Shown here: positions 44,272-52,046 of the stretch, one piece after another
Numbering within the stretch: the first letter of the stretch is position 1
How the letters are laid out: every line of letters begins with the position of its first letter
Assembly: GCF_947381555.1 (NCBI RefSeq)
Contig: NZ_CANCWQ010000002.1
Location: 62,001-126,000 of the forward strand
Direction: 5' to 3'
Length of the DNA stretch: 64,000 nt
DNA from: Limosilactobacillus pulli
GTDB taxonomy: Bacteria; Bacillota; Bacilli; Lactobacillales; Lactobacillaceae
Notes under the pieces: model-generated
Seen by the model: only the letters and a program-made list of their open reading frames with translations
The model's database searches: none
Told to the model about the DNA's origin: nothing
Translations under genes and position numbers: made by a program

Positions 44272-45582
44272 TCAAGGCTGCAGCTCCATTCTAAGGTTGC
44301 GAATGTCATCTTGTAGATTATCGTCTTCTGCCAATTGATTTTCAATCTTATCAATGGCATGCAGCACCGTCGTATGATCCTTGCCGCCAAACTCCTTGCC
44401 GATTTTTGGCAACGAGCTTTCGGTCAGCTCGCGGGCAAGGTACATGGCAATCTGACGTGGAAAGACGATCTGCTTGACGCGCTTTTTACCCACGATATCG
44501 GACTGACGAATATTATAATAGGCCGCAACCTTTTTTTGAATCAAGTCGATCGAAACAACCGCCTCATCGGCAGCCTCCATTCCCTTGAGCGTTTCATTGG
44601 CTAGGTCAATCGTGATGGGCGTGTGGTGAAGCTGGGCCGCCACGCGTACTCGTAGCAATGCACTTTCAAGCTCGCGGACATTGGTGTCGACCTTGCTGGC
44701 AATAAAGCTTAAAACGTCATTGGGAACGTTGATCTGTTCTTCTTCGGCCTTACTGCGTAAAATGGCCGTCCGTGTCTCCAGATCAGGCGACGTAATCTCA
44801 ACGGGAACGCCCCAGACGAACCGTGAAACCAAACGATCCGTCAAATCAGGAATCTGCTTTGGGTTGCGATCAGCAGTCAGCACGATCTGCTTGTTGTTGT
44901 CATGCAATGAATTGAAGGTATTGAAAAATTCCAGCTGCGTTCCTTCCTTATTAGAAAAGAACTGGACATCATCCACCAATAAGGCATCCAGATCACGATA
45001 CTCGCGTCGAAACTGTTCTTGGTTATTATTTTTGATGGAATTGATGTAGTCATTAGTGAAGGTTTCACTGGTGACGTATTTGATTCTGGCATTGGGATTA
45101 TGCCGCAGCATGTTATTGGCAATTGCCTGCATGAGGTGAGTCTTGCCCAGTCCTACTCCGCCATAGATTAGCAACGGATTATAAAGTCCGCCGGGTTGTT
45201 CAGAGGCTGCGTAGGCCGAGGCATAGGCCATCTGATTACTACGACCCTCAACGAAGGCCTCAAACGTATATTCAGGATTTAAGGGTGTTTGTTTGGTCAT
45301 ATTGCCGCCAGTTGGTGAAGGCGGGGTTAATAATTCTCTCTCAAGCGTATAACGCGGCTCAATGTGGACCAGCGTCTCATTAAAAAGCAGGTCCTTGAGC
45401 TTGTCAGTCATTTCATTTTGCCAAAAGTCCCGGTGTGATTTGGTGGGCAGCTCAATGGTCAGTTGATCGTTTTCGAGAGAAATTGCTTTAGCTGGGGCGA
45501 TCAGGTTGTTATAGGTTACGCTGCCAGTAGTTTTGCGAAACTCTTTTTGAACCGATTCCCAGAGAGAGTTTAGCTCAATCAA
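44272..45582 (-). CDS. dnaA: Replication initiator DnaA
   Basis: AAA+ initiator that binds DnaA boxes and opens oriC. The 436 residues contain domain I (1-85), a short linker, the ATPase domain with GGVGLGKTHL near 141 and LLVDDVQF near 203, and the DNA-binding domain IV with the signature GKDHTTVLHAIDKI near 403. The start codon is TTG (45582) after GAGGAGGAA, a weak start that may restrain its level. Flanked on both sides by DnaA boxes, so autoregulation is expected. Confidence 0.98.
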   Translation of the reverse strand: MIELNSLWESVQKEFRKTTGSVTYNNLIAPAKAISLENDQLTIELPTKSHRDFWQNEMTDKLKDLLFNETLVHIEPRYTLERELLTPPSPTGGNMTKQTPLNPEYTFEAFVEGRSNQMAYASAYAASEQPGGLYNPLLIYGGVGLGKTHLMQAIANNMLRHNPNARIKYVTSETFTNDYINSIKNNNQEQFRREYRDLDALLVDDVQFFSNKEGTQLEFFNTFNSLHDNNKQIVLTADRNPKQIPDLTDRLVSRFVWGVPVEITSPDLETRTAILRSKAEEEQINVPNDVLSFIASKVDTNVRELESALLRVRVAAQLHHTPITIDLANETLKGMEAADEAVVSIDLIQKKVAAYYNIRQSDIVGKKRVKQIVFPRQIAMYLARELTESSLPKIGKEFGGKDHTTVLHAIDKIENQLAEDDNLQDDIRNLRMELQP

Positions 45583-46091
45583 GTAAATTCCTCCTCAAGG
45601 TAAATAAAATCCAAAGAATATTTTAGCATCGATAGTCATAGTTTTCCACAAGGCTGTGTAAAAACTATTAACAAAATCCACAGACATGTTGATAACTTTT
45701 CTACAGGCCTGTGGATTTGTGGAAAAGAAATAGTAAAAATAAAGTTAATCACTGGCAATCTGTGGATAACTTCAAGGAATAAAAAGTGGTTTAATCATGT
45801 TTTCGTAGTTATCCACAATCCTGTTGATAACTTTTTCCACAGCCTGTGGGGAACTGTTTTTGCTTTGGATAACTCTGTGGATAAATTAAAATATCCCTAG
45901 TTTTCCCATCATAATTGTGGAAAAAATTGGGGATAACTATGGGGGATAGATTAGATAAAAAACGCCAAAATAACGCAAGATAATCATTTATTCTTGGCGC
46001 GGGATGTGTTATACTTCAAAAGTATGTTTGAAGAGATTGTCTTTTTGGACTGTAAATAAAAATAATAAATACAAGCGAGGAGGTGCACTCA
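45583..46091. other. oriC: oriC, main DnaA-box region between dnaA and rpmH
   Basis: A 509-base gene-free region with perfect boxes TGTGGATAA at 45761-45769 and 45876-45884, and TTATCCACA at 45809-45817. One-mismatch boxes include TTTTCCACA 45642-45650 and 45833-45841, TGTTGATAA 45687-45695 and 45822-45830, TTTGGATAA 45865-45873 and TGTGGAAAA 45916-45924. A+T-rich blocks lie between them. With 44108-44271 it forms a bipartite origin of the Bacillus type. Gene orientation flips here. Confidence 0.92.
46007..46015 (+). promoter_or_regulatory. rpmH promoter
   Basis: TGTTATACT fits an extended -10 (hexamer 46010-46015); the -35 (TTTATT, 45987-45992) is weak. Gives a leader of about 70 bases before rpmH, whose ribosome site is GAGGAGGTG. 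Confidence 0.55.
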
Positions 46092-46226
46092 ATGAAGCGC
46101 ACATTTCAACCAAAGAAGCGTCACCGCGCACGCGTTCACGGCTTCCGCAAGCGTATGAGCACGAGCAACGGCCGCAAGGTATTGGCTCGTCGTCGTCAAA
46201 AGGGCCGCAAAGTATTATCTGCATAA
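46092..46226 (+). CDS. rpmH: 50S ribosomal protein L34
   Basis: A 44-residue, very basic large-subunit protein: MKRTFQPKKRHRARVHGFRK then MSTSNGRKVLARRRQKGRKVLSA in outline. Ribosome site GAGGAGGTG ten bases upstream. First gene on the plus-strand side of the origin, as in nearly all bacteria, with rnpA next. Confidence 0.98.
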   Translation: MKRTFQPKKRHRARVHGFRKRMSTSNGRKVLARRRQKGRKVLSA

Positions 46227-46231
46227 AATCG

Positions 46232-46259
46232 GCCACTATTTAAATTAGTGGCTTTTTTT
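46232..46259 (+). terminator. Terminator-like hairpin after rpmH
   Basis: GCCACTA and TAGTGGC with a TTTAAAT loop, followed by seven T. Probably attenuates read-through from the abundant rpmH message into rnpA. Confidence 0.8.
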
Positions 46260-46261
46260 CT

Positions 46262-46319
46262 AAAAGGGGCCGGGGCATTCATCCACTGCATTACGTGCGG
46301 TTGTGCCTCAGCCCTTTTT
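46262..46319 (+). terminator. Second, long hairpin between rpmH and rnpA
   Basis: AAAAGGGGCCGGGGCA pairs with TGCCTCAGCCCTTTTT (46304-46319) along 16 positions with one mismatch and two wobbles, around a 26-base loop. It immediately follows the first hairpin and leaves only 24 bases to rnpA. Either a second terminator or a structured 5' region of the rnpA message. Confidence 0.6.
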
Positions 46320-46343
46320 GTATTTATAAAGGTTGGAGCGAAC

Positions 46344-46688
46344 ATGCGAAAGTCATACCGAGTAAAAAAGGAAAGTGAATTTCAGCGGGTCTTTGAAACT
46401 CATAATTCCGTAGCCAATCGAAAATTCATCATCTATCAAATGGAGAAACCAGGACAAAAGCATTTCAGAGTCGGCATCTCAGTTGGCAAGAAGGTTGGAA
46501 ATGCCGTCCACCGCAACTGGCTGAAGCGACGCATCCGACAGACGCTGCTGGAAGTCAAGCCTGAGATCAAGTCTGACGTTGATTTTTTGATCATCGCGCG
46601 GCCAGCTGCCGATGGTCTGGAAATGGCTGAGGTTAAAAAGAACCTGGTTCATGCAATGAAACTGGCCCATCTGTTAAAAGAAGATTAA
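46344..46688 (+). CDS. rnpA: Ribonuclease P protein component
   Basis: Protein subunit that helps RNase P RNA cleave tRNA leaders. ATG at 46344, chosen for the GGAG upstream, gives 114 residues. The family signature is visible as GISVGKKVGNAVHRNWLKRRIRQ (roughly residues 49-71), with the RNR-like basic helix. The gap to yidC is 14 bases. Confidence 0.97.
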   Translation: MRKSYRVKKESEFQRVFETHNSVANRKFIIYQMEKPGQKHFRVGISVGKKVGNAVHRNWLKRRIRQTLLEVKPEIKSDVDFLIIARPAADGLEMAEVKKNLVHAMKLAHLLKED

Positions 46689-46702
46689 GAGAGGATCGCA
46701 CT

Positions 46703-47536
46703 TTGAGAAAAGGACACAAGAAAATCTTAAGCCTGGCGGGAATTATGGGCTTGGCAGTCTTTTTGGCCGCCTGCTCCAATTCACCGATTAATAGTCATAG
46801 TACCGGCTTTTGGGATCATTGCATCATCTATAACTGCTCACGATTCATTATTTGGCTGTCCAACAACTTTGGCGGCTATGGAATGGGGATCATCATCTTT
46901 ACGATTATCGTGCGGATTGTTATTTTGCCGCTGATGGTGTACCAAACCAAGATGTCGGTCAAGATGCAGGAATTGGCACCGCAGCTTAAGGAGATTCAAA
47001 AGAAGTATCCTGGACGCGATCGTGAATCACTGGAAAAGATGCAGGCAGCTCAACAAAAGCTCTACAAGGATGCCGGCGTGCACCCATTTGCCTCGATGCT
47101 GCCACTGCTGGTTCAGCTGCCGGTTATGTGGGCATTGTATCAAGCCATCTGGCGGACGCACGTTTTACGCAGCGGGAGCTTTTTATGGCTGCAGTTGGGA
47201 CACACTGATCCATACTATGTTCTGCCGATTCTGGCGGCTCTGTTTACGTTTATCAGTTCTTGGCTGTCGATGGCTTCCATGCCAGAACAAAATGCCATGA
47301 CTAAATCAATGACTTGGTTTATGCCAATCATGGTCTTCTTCATGGCTTTGGGCTTTAGTTCAGCCATCACGCTTTACTGGGTAGTATCCAATGCCTTTCA
47401 AGTTCTGCAGGTGCTGATCTTCCAAAACCCATTCAAGATTCGTCGGGAACGGGAAGAAAAGCAGGCTGCTGAGCGCCGGCACCGCAACAAGATTGCCAAG
47501 GCCAAGCGCAAGGCCTACCGTAGCAAGCGTAAATAA
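46703..47536 (+). CDS. yidC: Membrane protein insertase YidC/SpoIIIJ
   Basis: Inserts and folds membrane proteins with or without SecYEG. The 277-residue lipoprotein-type form: TTG start, basic n-region, hydrophobic stretch and lipobox LAAC with Cys24. Five further membrane segments follow, with the conserved Arg of the hydrophilic groove in IVRIVILPLM near residue 74. The C-terminus is a highly basic tail (KAKRKAYRSKRK) for ribosome contact. Upstream of khpB as usual. A second yidC elsewhere is common in lactobacilli. Confidence 0.96.
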   Translation: MRKGHKKILSLAGIMGLAVFLAACSNSPINSHSTGFWDHCIIYNCSRFIIWLSNNFGGYGMGIIIFTIIVRIVILPLMVYQTKMSVKMQELAPQLKEIQKKYPGRDRESLEKMQAAQQKLYKDAGVHPFASMLPLLVQLPVMWALYQAIWRTHVLRSGSFLWLQLGHTDPYYVLPILAALFTFISSWLSMASMPEQNAMTKSMTWFMPIMVFFMALGFSSAITLYWVVSNAFQVLQVLIFQNPFKIRREREEKQAAERRHRNKIAKAKRKAYRSKRK

Positions 47537-47550
47537 TTGGAATTGGGTAT

Positions 47551-47576
47551 AAGGGCGGGTTTGACCGCTCTTTTTT
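47551..47576 (+). terminator. yidC terminator
   Basis: AAGGGCGG and CCGCTCTT, an 8-bp stem with one wobble, then a T run. khpB may be partly transcribed through it. Confidence 0.7.
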
Positions 47577-47620
47577 GATAATGTCTTTTACGTCTTTTAC
47601 ATTGAGGGGGAGTATTCACT

Positions 47621-48496
47621 ATGGAAACTTTTGAGGCGCAGACCATTGATGAGGCAGTTGCTGCCGCATTAACTGCCTTTCAAGCCGATCGTGATCAGCT
47701 TGAAATCCAGGTTTTAGAGCAGCCACGGCGCGGTTTTTTAGGGATTGGTCATCGTAATGCCAAAATTAAGGCAGCATTAAAACAGCCTGCTCAGGTTCAG
47801 CCAAAGCAAAAGCCGATTACTGAGCACGCTGCTTTCAAGGTGGATCAAAATACTGAAATGACTGCCAAGCCAGCATCGATCAAGCCAAAAGCCAAGATTG
47901 AGTCGACTGCTGAATCGGCCTTAAATCAAGCCGGTAAACAAAGCAGCAAGCCATCAGCGAATTTAAAGTGCAAAGTCAATGAGGCCGATGAGATTGATGC
48001 ACAGGAAATGGAGCGTCGCCATCAGATCAATGTGCAAAAGATGAAGCAGGCTGCCCAGGCCCTCTGTGAGTATCTTAAAGACGTTTTAAAAGCATTAGGC
48101 GTAGTGGCTAAGCCTGAGATCGTCAAGCTTAAGGCTCATGAGCTGACAATTGATCTGCAGGCTGATAATTCGGGACGCGTGATTGGTTTTCATGGGCGGC
48201 GAATCAATGCTTTAGAACAACTGGGAACGGCCTTTTTGAACTACCATGGCGTTGACGATCCCGGTTTGGTACTGGATACGTCAAACTATCGCAAGAAGCG
48301 GCAGCAGTCATTGGAAAAACTGGCCGCGCGCTGCGTAACCGAGGTGATTGCCACGGGTCAGGCAGTCTTTTTGGATCCAATGCCGGCTCGTGAGCGTAAG
48401 TATCTGCACCGCGTCTTAGAAGACAATCCACGGGTCAAGACCTATTCGCATGGTCGAGATCCTTACCGCAGCGTTGTCGTGGCCCCAAAGAATTAA
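47621..48496 (+). CDS. khpB: RNA-binding protein KhpB (Jag)
   Basis: A 291-residue RNA-binding protein that works with KhpA in cell-elongation control in related cocci. Jag-N domain (1-52, with RRGFLGIG), a Lys/Ala/Gln-rich linker (53-135), a KH domain (about 145-220, with GRVIGFHGRRINAL), and an R3H domain (about 225-290, with LDPMPARERKYLHRVL). Normal architecture; the linker is somewhat long and of low complexity. Position after yidC is conserved. Confidence 0.96.
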   Translation: METFEAQTIDEAVAAALTAFQADRDQLEIQVLEQPRRGFLGIGHRNAKIKAALKQPAQVQPKQKPITEHAAFKVDQNTEMTAKPASIKPKAKIESTAESALNQAGKQSSKPSANLKCKVNEADEIDAQEMERRHQINVQKMKQAAQALCEYLKDVLKALGVVAKPEIVKLKAHELTIDLQADNSGRVIGFHGRRINALEQLGTAFLNYHGVDDPGLVLDTSNYRKKRQQSLEKLAARCVTEVIATGQAVFLDPMPARERKYLHRVLEDNPRVKTYSHGRDPYRSVVVAPKN

Positions 48497-48567
48497 TTGA
48501 TTGACAACCAAACGCTGAAAAACTAAAATAGCGATGTTAATTGAATTTACCGTTAGTTAGAGTAGTG

Positions 48568-48627
48568 AAAGTGCTTTGACCATGTTGCTCCCAGATTGGG
48601 GAAGGGCGTGGACTCGGCACTTTTTTT
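48568..48627 (+). ncRNA. Structured leader/terminator upstream of mnmE
   Basis: AAAGTGC (48568-48574) and GCACTTT (48617-48623) close a 42-base interior that can form an inner stem CTCCC/GGGGA and a CCA-TG/CG-TGG stem, followed by a T run. More elaborate than a simple terminator and placed 25 bases before the mnmE start. It may be a branched terminator of khpB or a regulated leader; no known riboswitch class recognised. Confidence 0.4.
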
Positions 48628-48651
48628 ATTGGCAGCGGAAAGGAGCAGAAA

Positions 48652-50043
48652 ATGGCAAATTCAGAATTTGATACGATTGCAGCCATCTCAACCCCAGCCG
48701 GTGAAGGTGGCATCTCGATTATCCGCATCAGTGGCGATGAAGCAATTGAAGTCGCCAAAAAGCTGTATCACGGCAGCAAGGATCTGGCAAAGGTGGCAAC
48801 CAACACCATTAACTATGGTCACATCGTTGATCCCGACAGTGATACGGAAGTTGATGAGGTCATGGTTTCAATCATGCGGGCCCCACATACCTACACCCGA
48901 GAAGACGTTGTTGAAATCAACTGTCATGGCGGACTGCTGGCCACCAACCGAATTCTGCAGCTGACGCTTAGCCATGGGGCACGACTGGCTGAACCGGGTG
49001 AGTTTACCAAACGGGCCTTTTTAAATGGTCGGTTGGATCTTTCGCAGTCTGAAGCCGTGATGGATCTGATCCGTGCCAAAACTGACAAATCAATGAAGGT
49101 CGCTCTCAACCAGCTGGATGGTGATCTGTCCCGCTTGATCAAGACCTTGCGTAAGGATATCTTAGACGTTTTGGCCCAGGTTGAGGTTAACATTGACTAT
49201 CCAGAATACGACGCGGTTGAAGAAATGACGACCAAGATGCTGAAAGAAAAAGCCCAAGAGGTTCAGCAGCGCATTCAGGCCCTTTTAAAGACTGCCAAGC
49301 AAGGTAAGGTCTTGAGAGATGGTCTGGCAACGGCGATCATTGGTCGGCCAAACGTCGGCAAGTCCAGTCTGCTTAACACACTTTTGCATGAGGATAAGGC
49401 GATCGTGACCAATGTGGCCGGAACCACACGTGACGTAATTGAAGAGTACGTCAACGTAGAAGGCGTACCGTTGAAACTGATTGATACGGCCGGAATTCGC
49501 CATACTGAGGATACGGTTGAAAAAATTGGCGTTGAACGCAGTCGTCAAGCGATTGACACGGCAGATCTGGTACTGCTCTTGATCGACAGCTCCAATGCAT
49601 TAACCGATGAAGATCGGGAACTGATCAAGCTGACGGCTGGCAAGCCACGCATTGTGATCCTAAACAAGACCGACTTGGCAAATAAGATCGATTTGGATGA
49701 ATTAGGTCAATTGATCAATGGCGATCGGATTATTAAAACCTCAATCGTTGAACACCAAGGAATGGAAGAATTGGGTGAGGCAATCAGCCATATGTTCTTT
49801 GATGAAGGAATCGAAAGCTCACAAAATACCGTTATGGTGACCAATGCCCGTCATATTGGCCTGCTTCATCAAGCTAATGACGCTTTGAATGACGTTTTGA
49901 GCGGCATTGCAGCTGGGATGCCGGTTGATTTGGTACAGATTGACATGACGCGATGCTGGGAGCTTTTGGGTGAGATTACCGGTGACAGCTATCAAGATGA
50001 ATTGCTGGATCAATTGTTCAGCCAGTTCTGTCTAGGAAAGTAA
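48652..50043 (+). CDS. mnmE: tRNA modification GTPase MnmE
   Basis: GTPase that, with MnmG, adds the carboxymethylaminomethyl group to U34 of certain tRNAs. The 463 residues comprise an N-terminal folate-binding domain, helical domain, and G domain (GRPNVGKSS near 226, DTAGIRHTED near 272, NKTD near 338), ending in the catalytic FCLGK. Ribosome site AAAGGAG. 11 bases before mnmG, one unit. Confidence 0.98.
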   Translation: MANSEFDTIAAISTPAGEGGISIIRISGDEAIEVAKKLYHGSKDLAKVATNTINYGHIVDPDSDTEVDEVMVSIMRAPHTYTREDVVEINCHGGLLATNRILQLTLSHGARLAEPGEFTKRAFLNGRLDLSQSEAVMDLIRAKTDKSMKVALNQLDGDLSRLIKTLRKDILDVLAQVEVNIDYPEYDAVEEMTTKMLKEKAQEVQQRIQALLKTAKQGKVLRDGLATAIIGRPNVGKSSLLNTLLHEDKAIVTNVAGTTRDVIEEYVNVEGVPLKLIDTAGIRHTEDTVEKIGVERSRQAIDTADLVLLLIDSSNALTDEDRELIKLTAGKPRIVILNKTDLANKIDLDELGQLINGDRIIKTSIVEHQGMEELGEAISHMFFDEGIESSQNTVMVTNARHIGLLHQANDALNDVLSGIAAGMPVDLVQIDMTRCWELLGEITGDSYQDELLDQLFSQFCLGK

Positions 50044-50054
50044 AGGAGATAAAA

Positions 50055-51977
50055 ATGCAGATTTCACAAGGTAAGCCGTTTGATGCCGGCAGCTTTGACG
50101 TAATTATTGTAGGTGCAGGTCATGCAGGATCAGAAGCGGCATTGGCGGCGGCACGTATGGGCAACAAGACGCTGCTTTTGACGATCAGTCTGGAAATGGT
50201 TGCCTTTATGCCGTGCAATCCATCAGTTGGGGGACCGGCTAAAGGCATCGTAGTTCGTGAGATTGATGCCTTAGGTGGTGAAATGGGCCACAATATCGAC
50301 AAGACCTATGTTCAGATGCGGATGCTCAATACGGGGAAAGGTCCAGCTGTCCGTGCGTTGCGAGCTCAGGCCGATAAGCATGCCTATCACCGAGCCATGA
50401 AACAGACGATGGAAGAAACGCCTAATCTAACGCTGCGGCAGGCCACGGTAGATCAGCTGGTGGTTGAAGATGGCGTCTGCAAAGGAGTCATTACCAATAC
50501 CGGGGCCCGCTATTTTGCCAAGGCTGTGGTATTGGCAACAGGAACGGCAGCTCGCGGCAAGATCATCATTGGCGAATTGATGTATGAGTCTGGTCCAAAC
50601 AATACGCAGTCAGCGACCAAGCTGTCTGAGAATCTGGAAGAACTGGGCTTCGATCTGCAGCGGTTTAAGACGGGGACGCCGCCACGCATCAACGGCAATA
50701 CGATCGACTATTCGGTTACCGAGGAACAGCCAGGTGACGAAAAACCGCATCATTTCAGTTTTGATACGCCAGACAGTCAATACATCTCGGTCAGTGACCA
50801 GATTTCTTGCTGGCTGACCTACACTAATCCGACTACGCATCAGATCATTCGCGACAATCTCGATCGAGCACCAATGTTTACCGGAGTGATCGAAGGGGTC
50901 GGTCCACGCTACTGCCCTTCAATTGAAGATAAGATCGTTCGGTTTGCCGATAAGGATCGTCACCAGGTCTTTTTGGAACCAGAAGGCCGCGATACTGATG
51001 AATGGTACGTTGATGGCATGTCAACCTCAATGCCTGAAGAGATTCAAGAAAAAATGCTGCATTCCGTTAAAGGTTTGGAACATGCCAAACTGATGCGGCC
51101 GGGCTATGCCATTGAATATGATGTGGTAGCACCATACCAGCTGCACCCAACGCTGGAAACCAAGCTAATCAAGAACTTGTTTACAGCTGGGCAGACCAAT
51201 GGGACATCTGGTTATGAAGAGGCTGCCGGCCAGGGATTGATTGCCGGAATCAATGCCGGTCTGCGCGCTCAGGGCAAAGGACCATTTGTCTTGAAACGCT
51301 CGGATGCTTACATCGGCGTCATGATTGATGACCTGGTAACCAAGGGCACCAAAGAGCCATATCGTCTGCTGACCAGTCGTGCTGAATATCGCTTGATTCT
51401 GCGTCATGATAATGCTGATCTGCGCTTAATGGAAAAAGGTCATGCAATCGGCTTGGTTTCTGATGAGCGTTTGGCCAAGATGGAGCACAAAAAGGCATTG
51501 GTTGAAGCCGAGATTGCACGCTTGAAGAAGATTCGGATCAAGCCAACCAACGAGGCGGCCAATAATCTGATTGAAGCGCACGGCGACAATCCATTGAAAG
51601 ATGCTATTGCGGCTGCCGACTTTTTGAAGCGCCCATATGTTGACTATCAAACACTGATGGAATTGATTCCTGATCCTGACGAGCCACTCAGCCGCGAAGT
51701 AATTGAACAAGTTGAAATTCAATTGAAGTATGAAGGCTACATCAAAAAAGAAGAAGTCAAGGTAGAACGATTGAAGCGCATGGAAGCTAAAAAGATTCCA
51801 GCTGACCTGGACTACTCGGCAATTGATGGCCTGGCTACGGAAGGCCGTCAGAAGCTGGAGAAGATTCGGCCCGAAACTTTGGCGCAGGCATCGCGAATCA
51901 GCGGCGTCAACCCAGCTGACCTGGCAATTTTGAGTGTCTACTTACGTCAAGGACGTTTAGCAAAGCTTAAGGATTAG
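50055..51977 (+). CDS. mnmG: tRNA modification enzyme MnmG (GidA)
   Basis: FAD-dependent partner of MnmE in U34 modification. The 640 residues start with the Rossmann FAD motif IIVGAGHAGSEAALAAARMG (20-39); GidA signatures are GPKYCPSIE-like GPRYCPSIEDK near 290 and AGQTNGTSGYEEAAGQG near 375. C-terminal helical domain intact. Last gene of the origin-proximal plus-strand cluster. Confidence 0.98.
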   Translation: MQISQGKPFDAGSFDVIIVGAGHAGSEAALAAARMGNKTLLLTISLEMVAFMPCNPSVGGPAKGIVVREIDALGGEMGHNIDKTYVQMRMLNTGKGPAVRALRAQADKHAYHRAMKQTMEETPNLTLRQATVDQLVVEDGVCKGVITNTGARYFAKAVVLATGTAARGKIIIGELMYESGPNNTQSATKLSENLEELGFDLQRFKTGTPPRINGNTIDYSVTEEQPGDEKPHHFSFDTPDSQYISVSDQISCWLTYTNPTTHQIIRDNLDRAPMFTGVIEGVGPRYCPSIEDKIVRFADKDRHQVFLEPEGRDTDEWYVDGMSTSMPEEIQEKMLHSVKGLEHAKLMRPGYAIEYDVVAPYQLHPTLETKLIKNLFTAGQTNGTSGYEEAAGQGLIAGINAGLRAQGKGPFVLKRSDAYIGVMIDDLVTKGTKEPYRLLTSRAEYRLILRHDNADLRLMEKGHAIGLVSDERLAKMEHKKALVEAEIARLKKIRIKPTNEAANNLIEAHGDNPLKDAIAAADFLKRPYVDYQTLMELIPDPDEPLSREVIEQVEIQLKYEGYIKKEEVKVERLKRMEAKKIPADLDYSAIDGLATEGRQKLEKIRPETLAQASRISGVNPADLAILSVYLRQGRLAKLKD

Positions 51978-52046
51978 AGAATCTCTTGAAGGCGTCTTGG
52001 GTTTGGATTATCATTAAAGTTTCAGAGGGCGTTTTTTAAAGCGCCA

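Noticed and set aside
51978..52046. Riboswitch or terminator before the ATP-grasp gene
   Set aside because: Only a 4-5 bp GGCG/CGCC stem; too weak to call.
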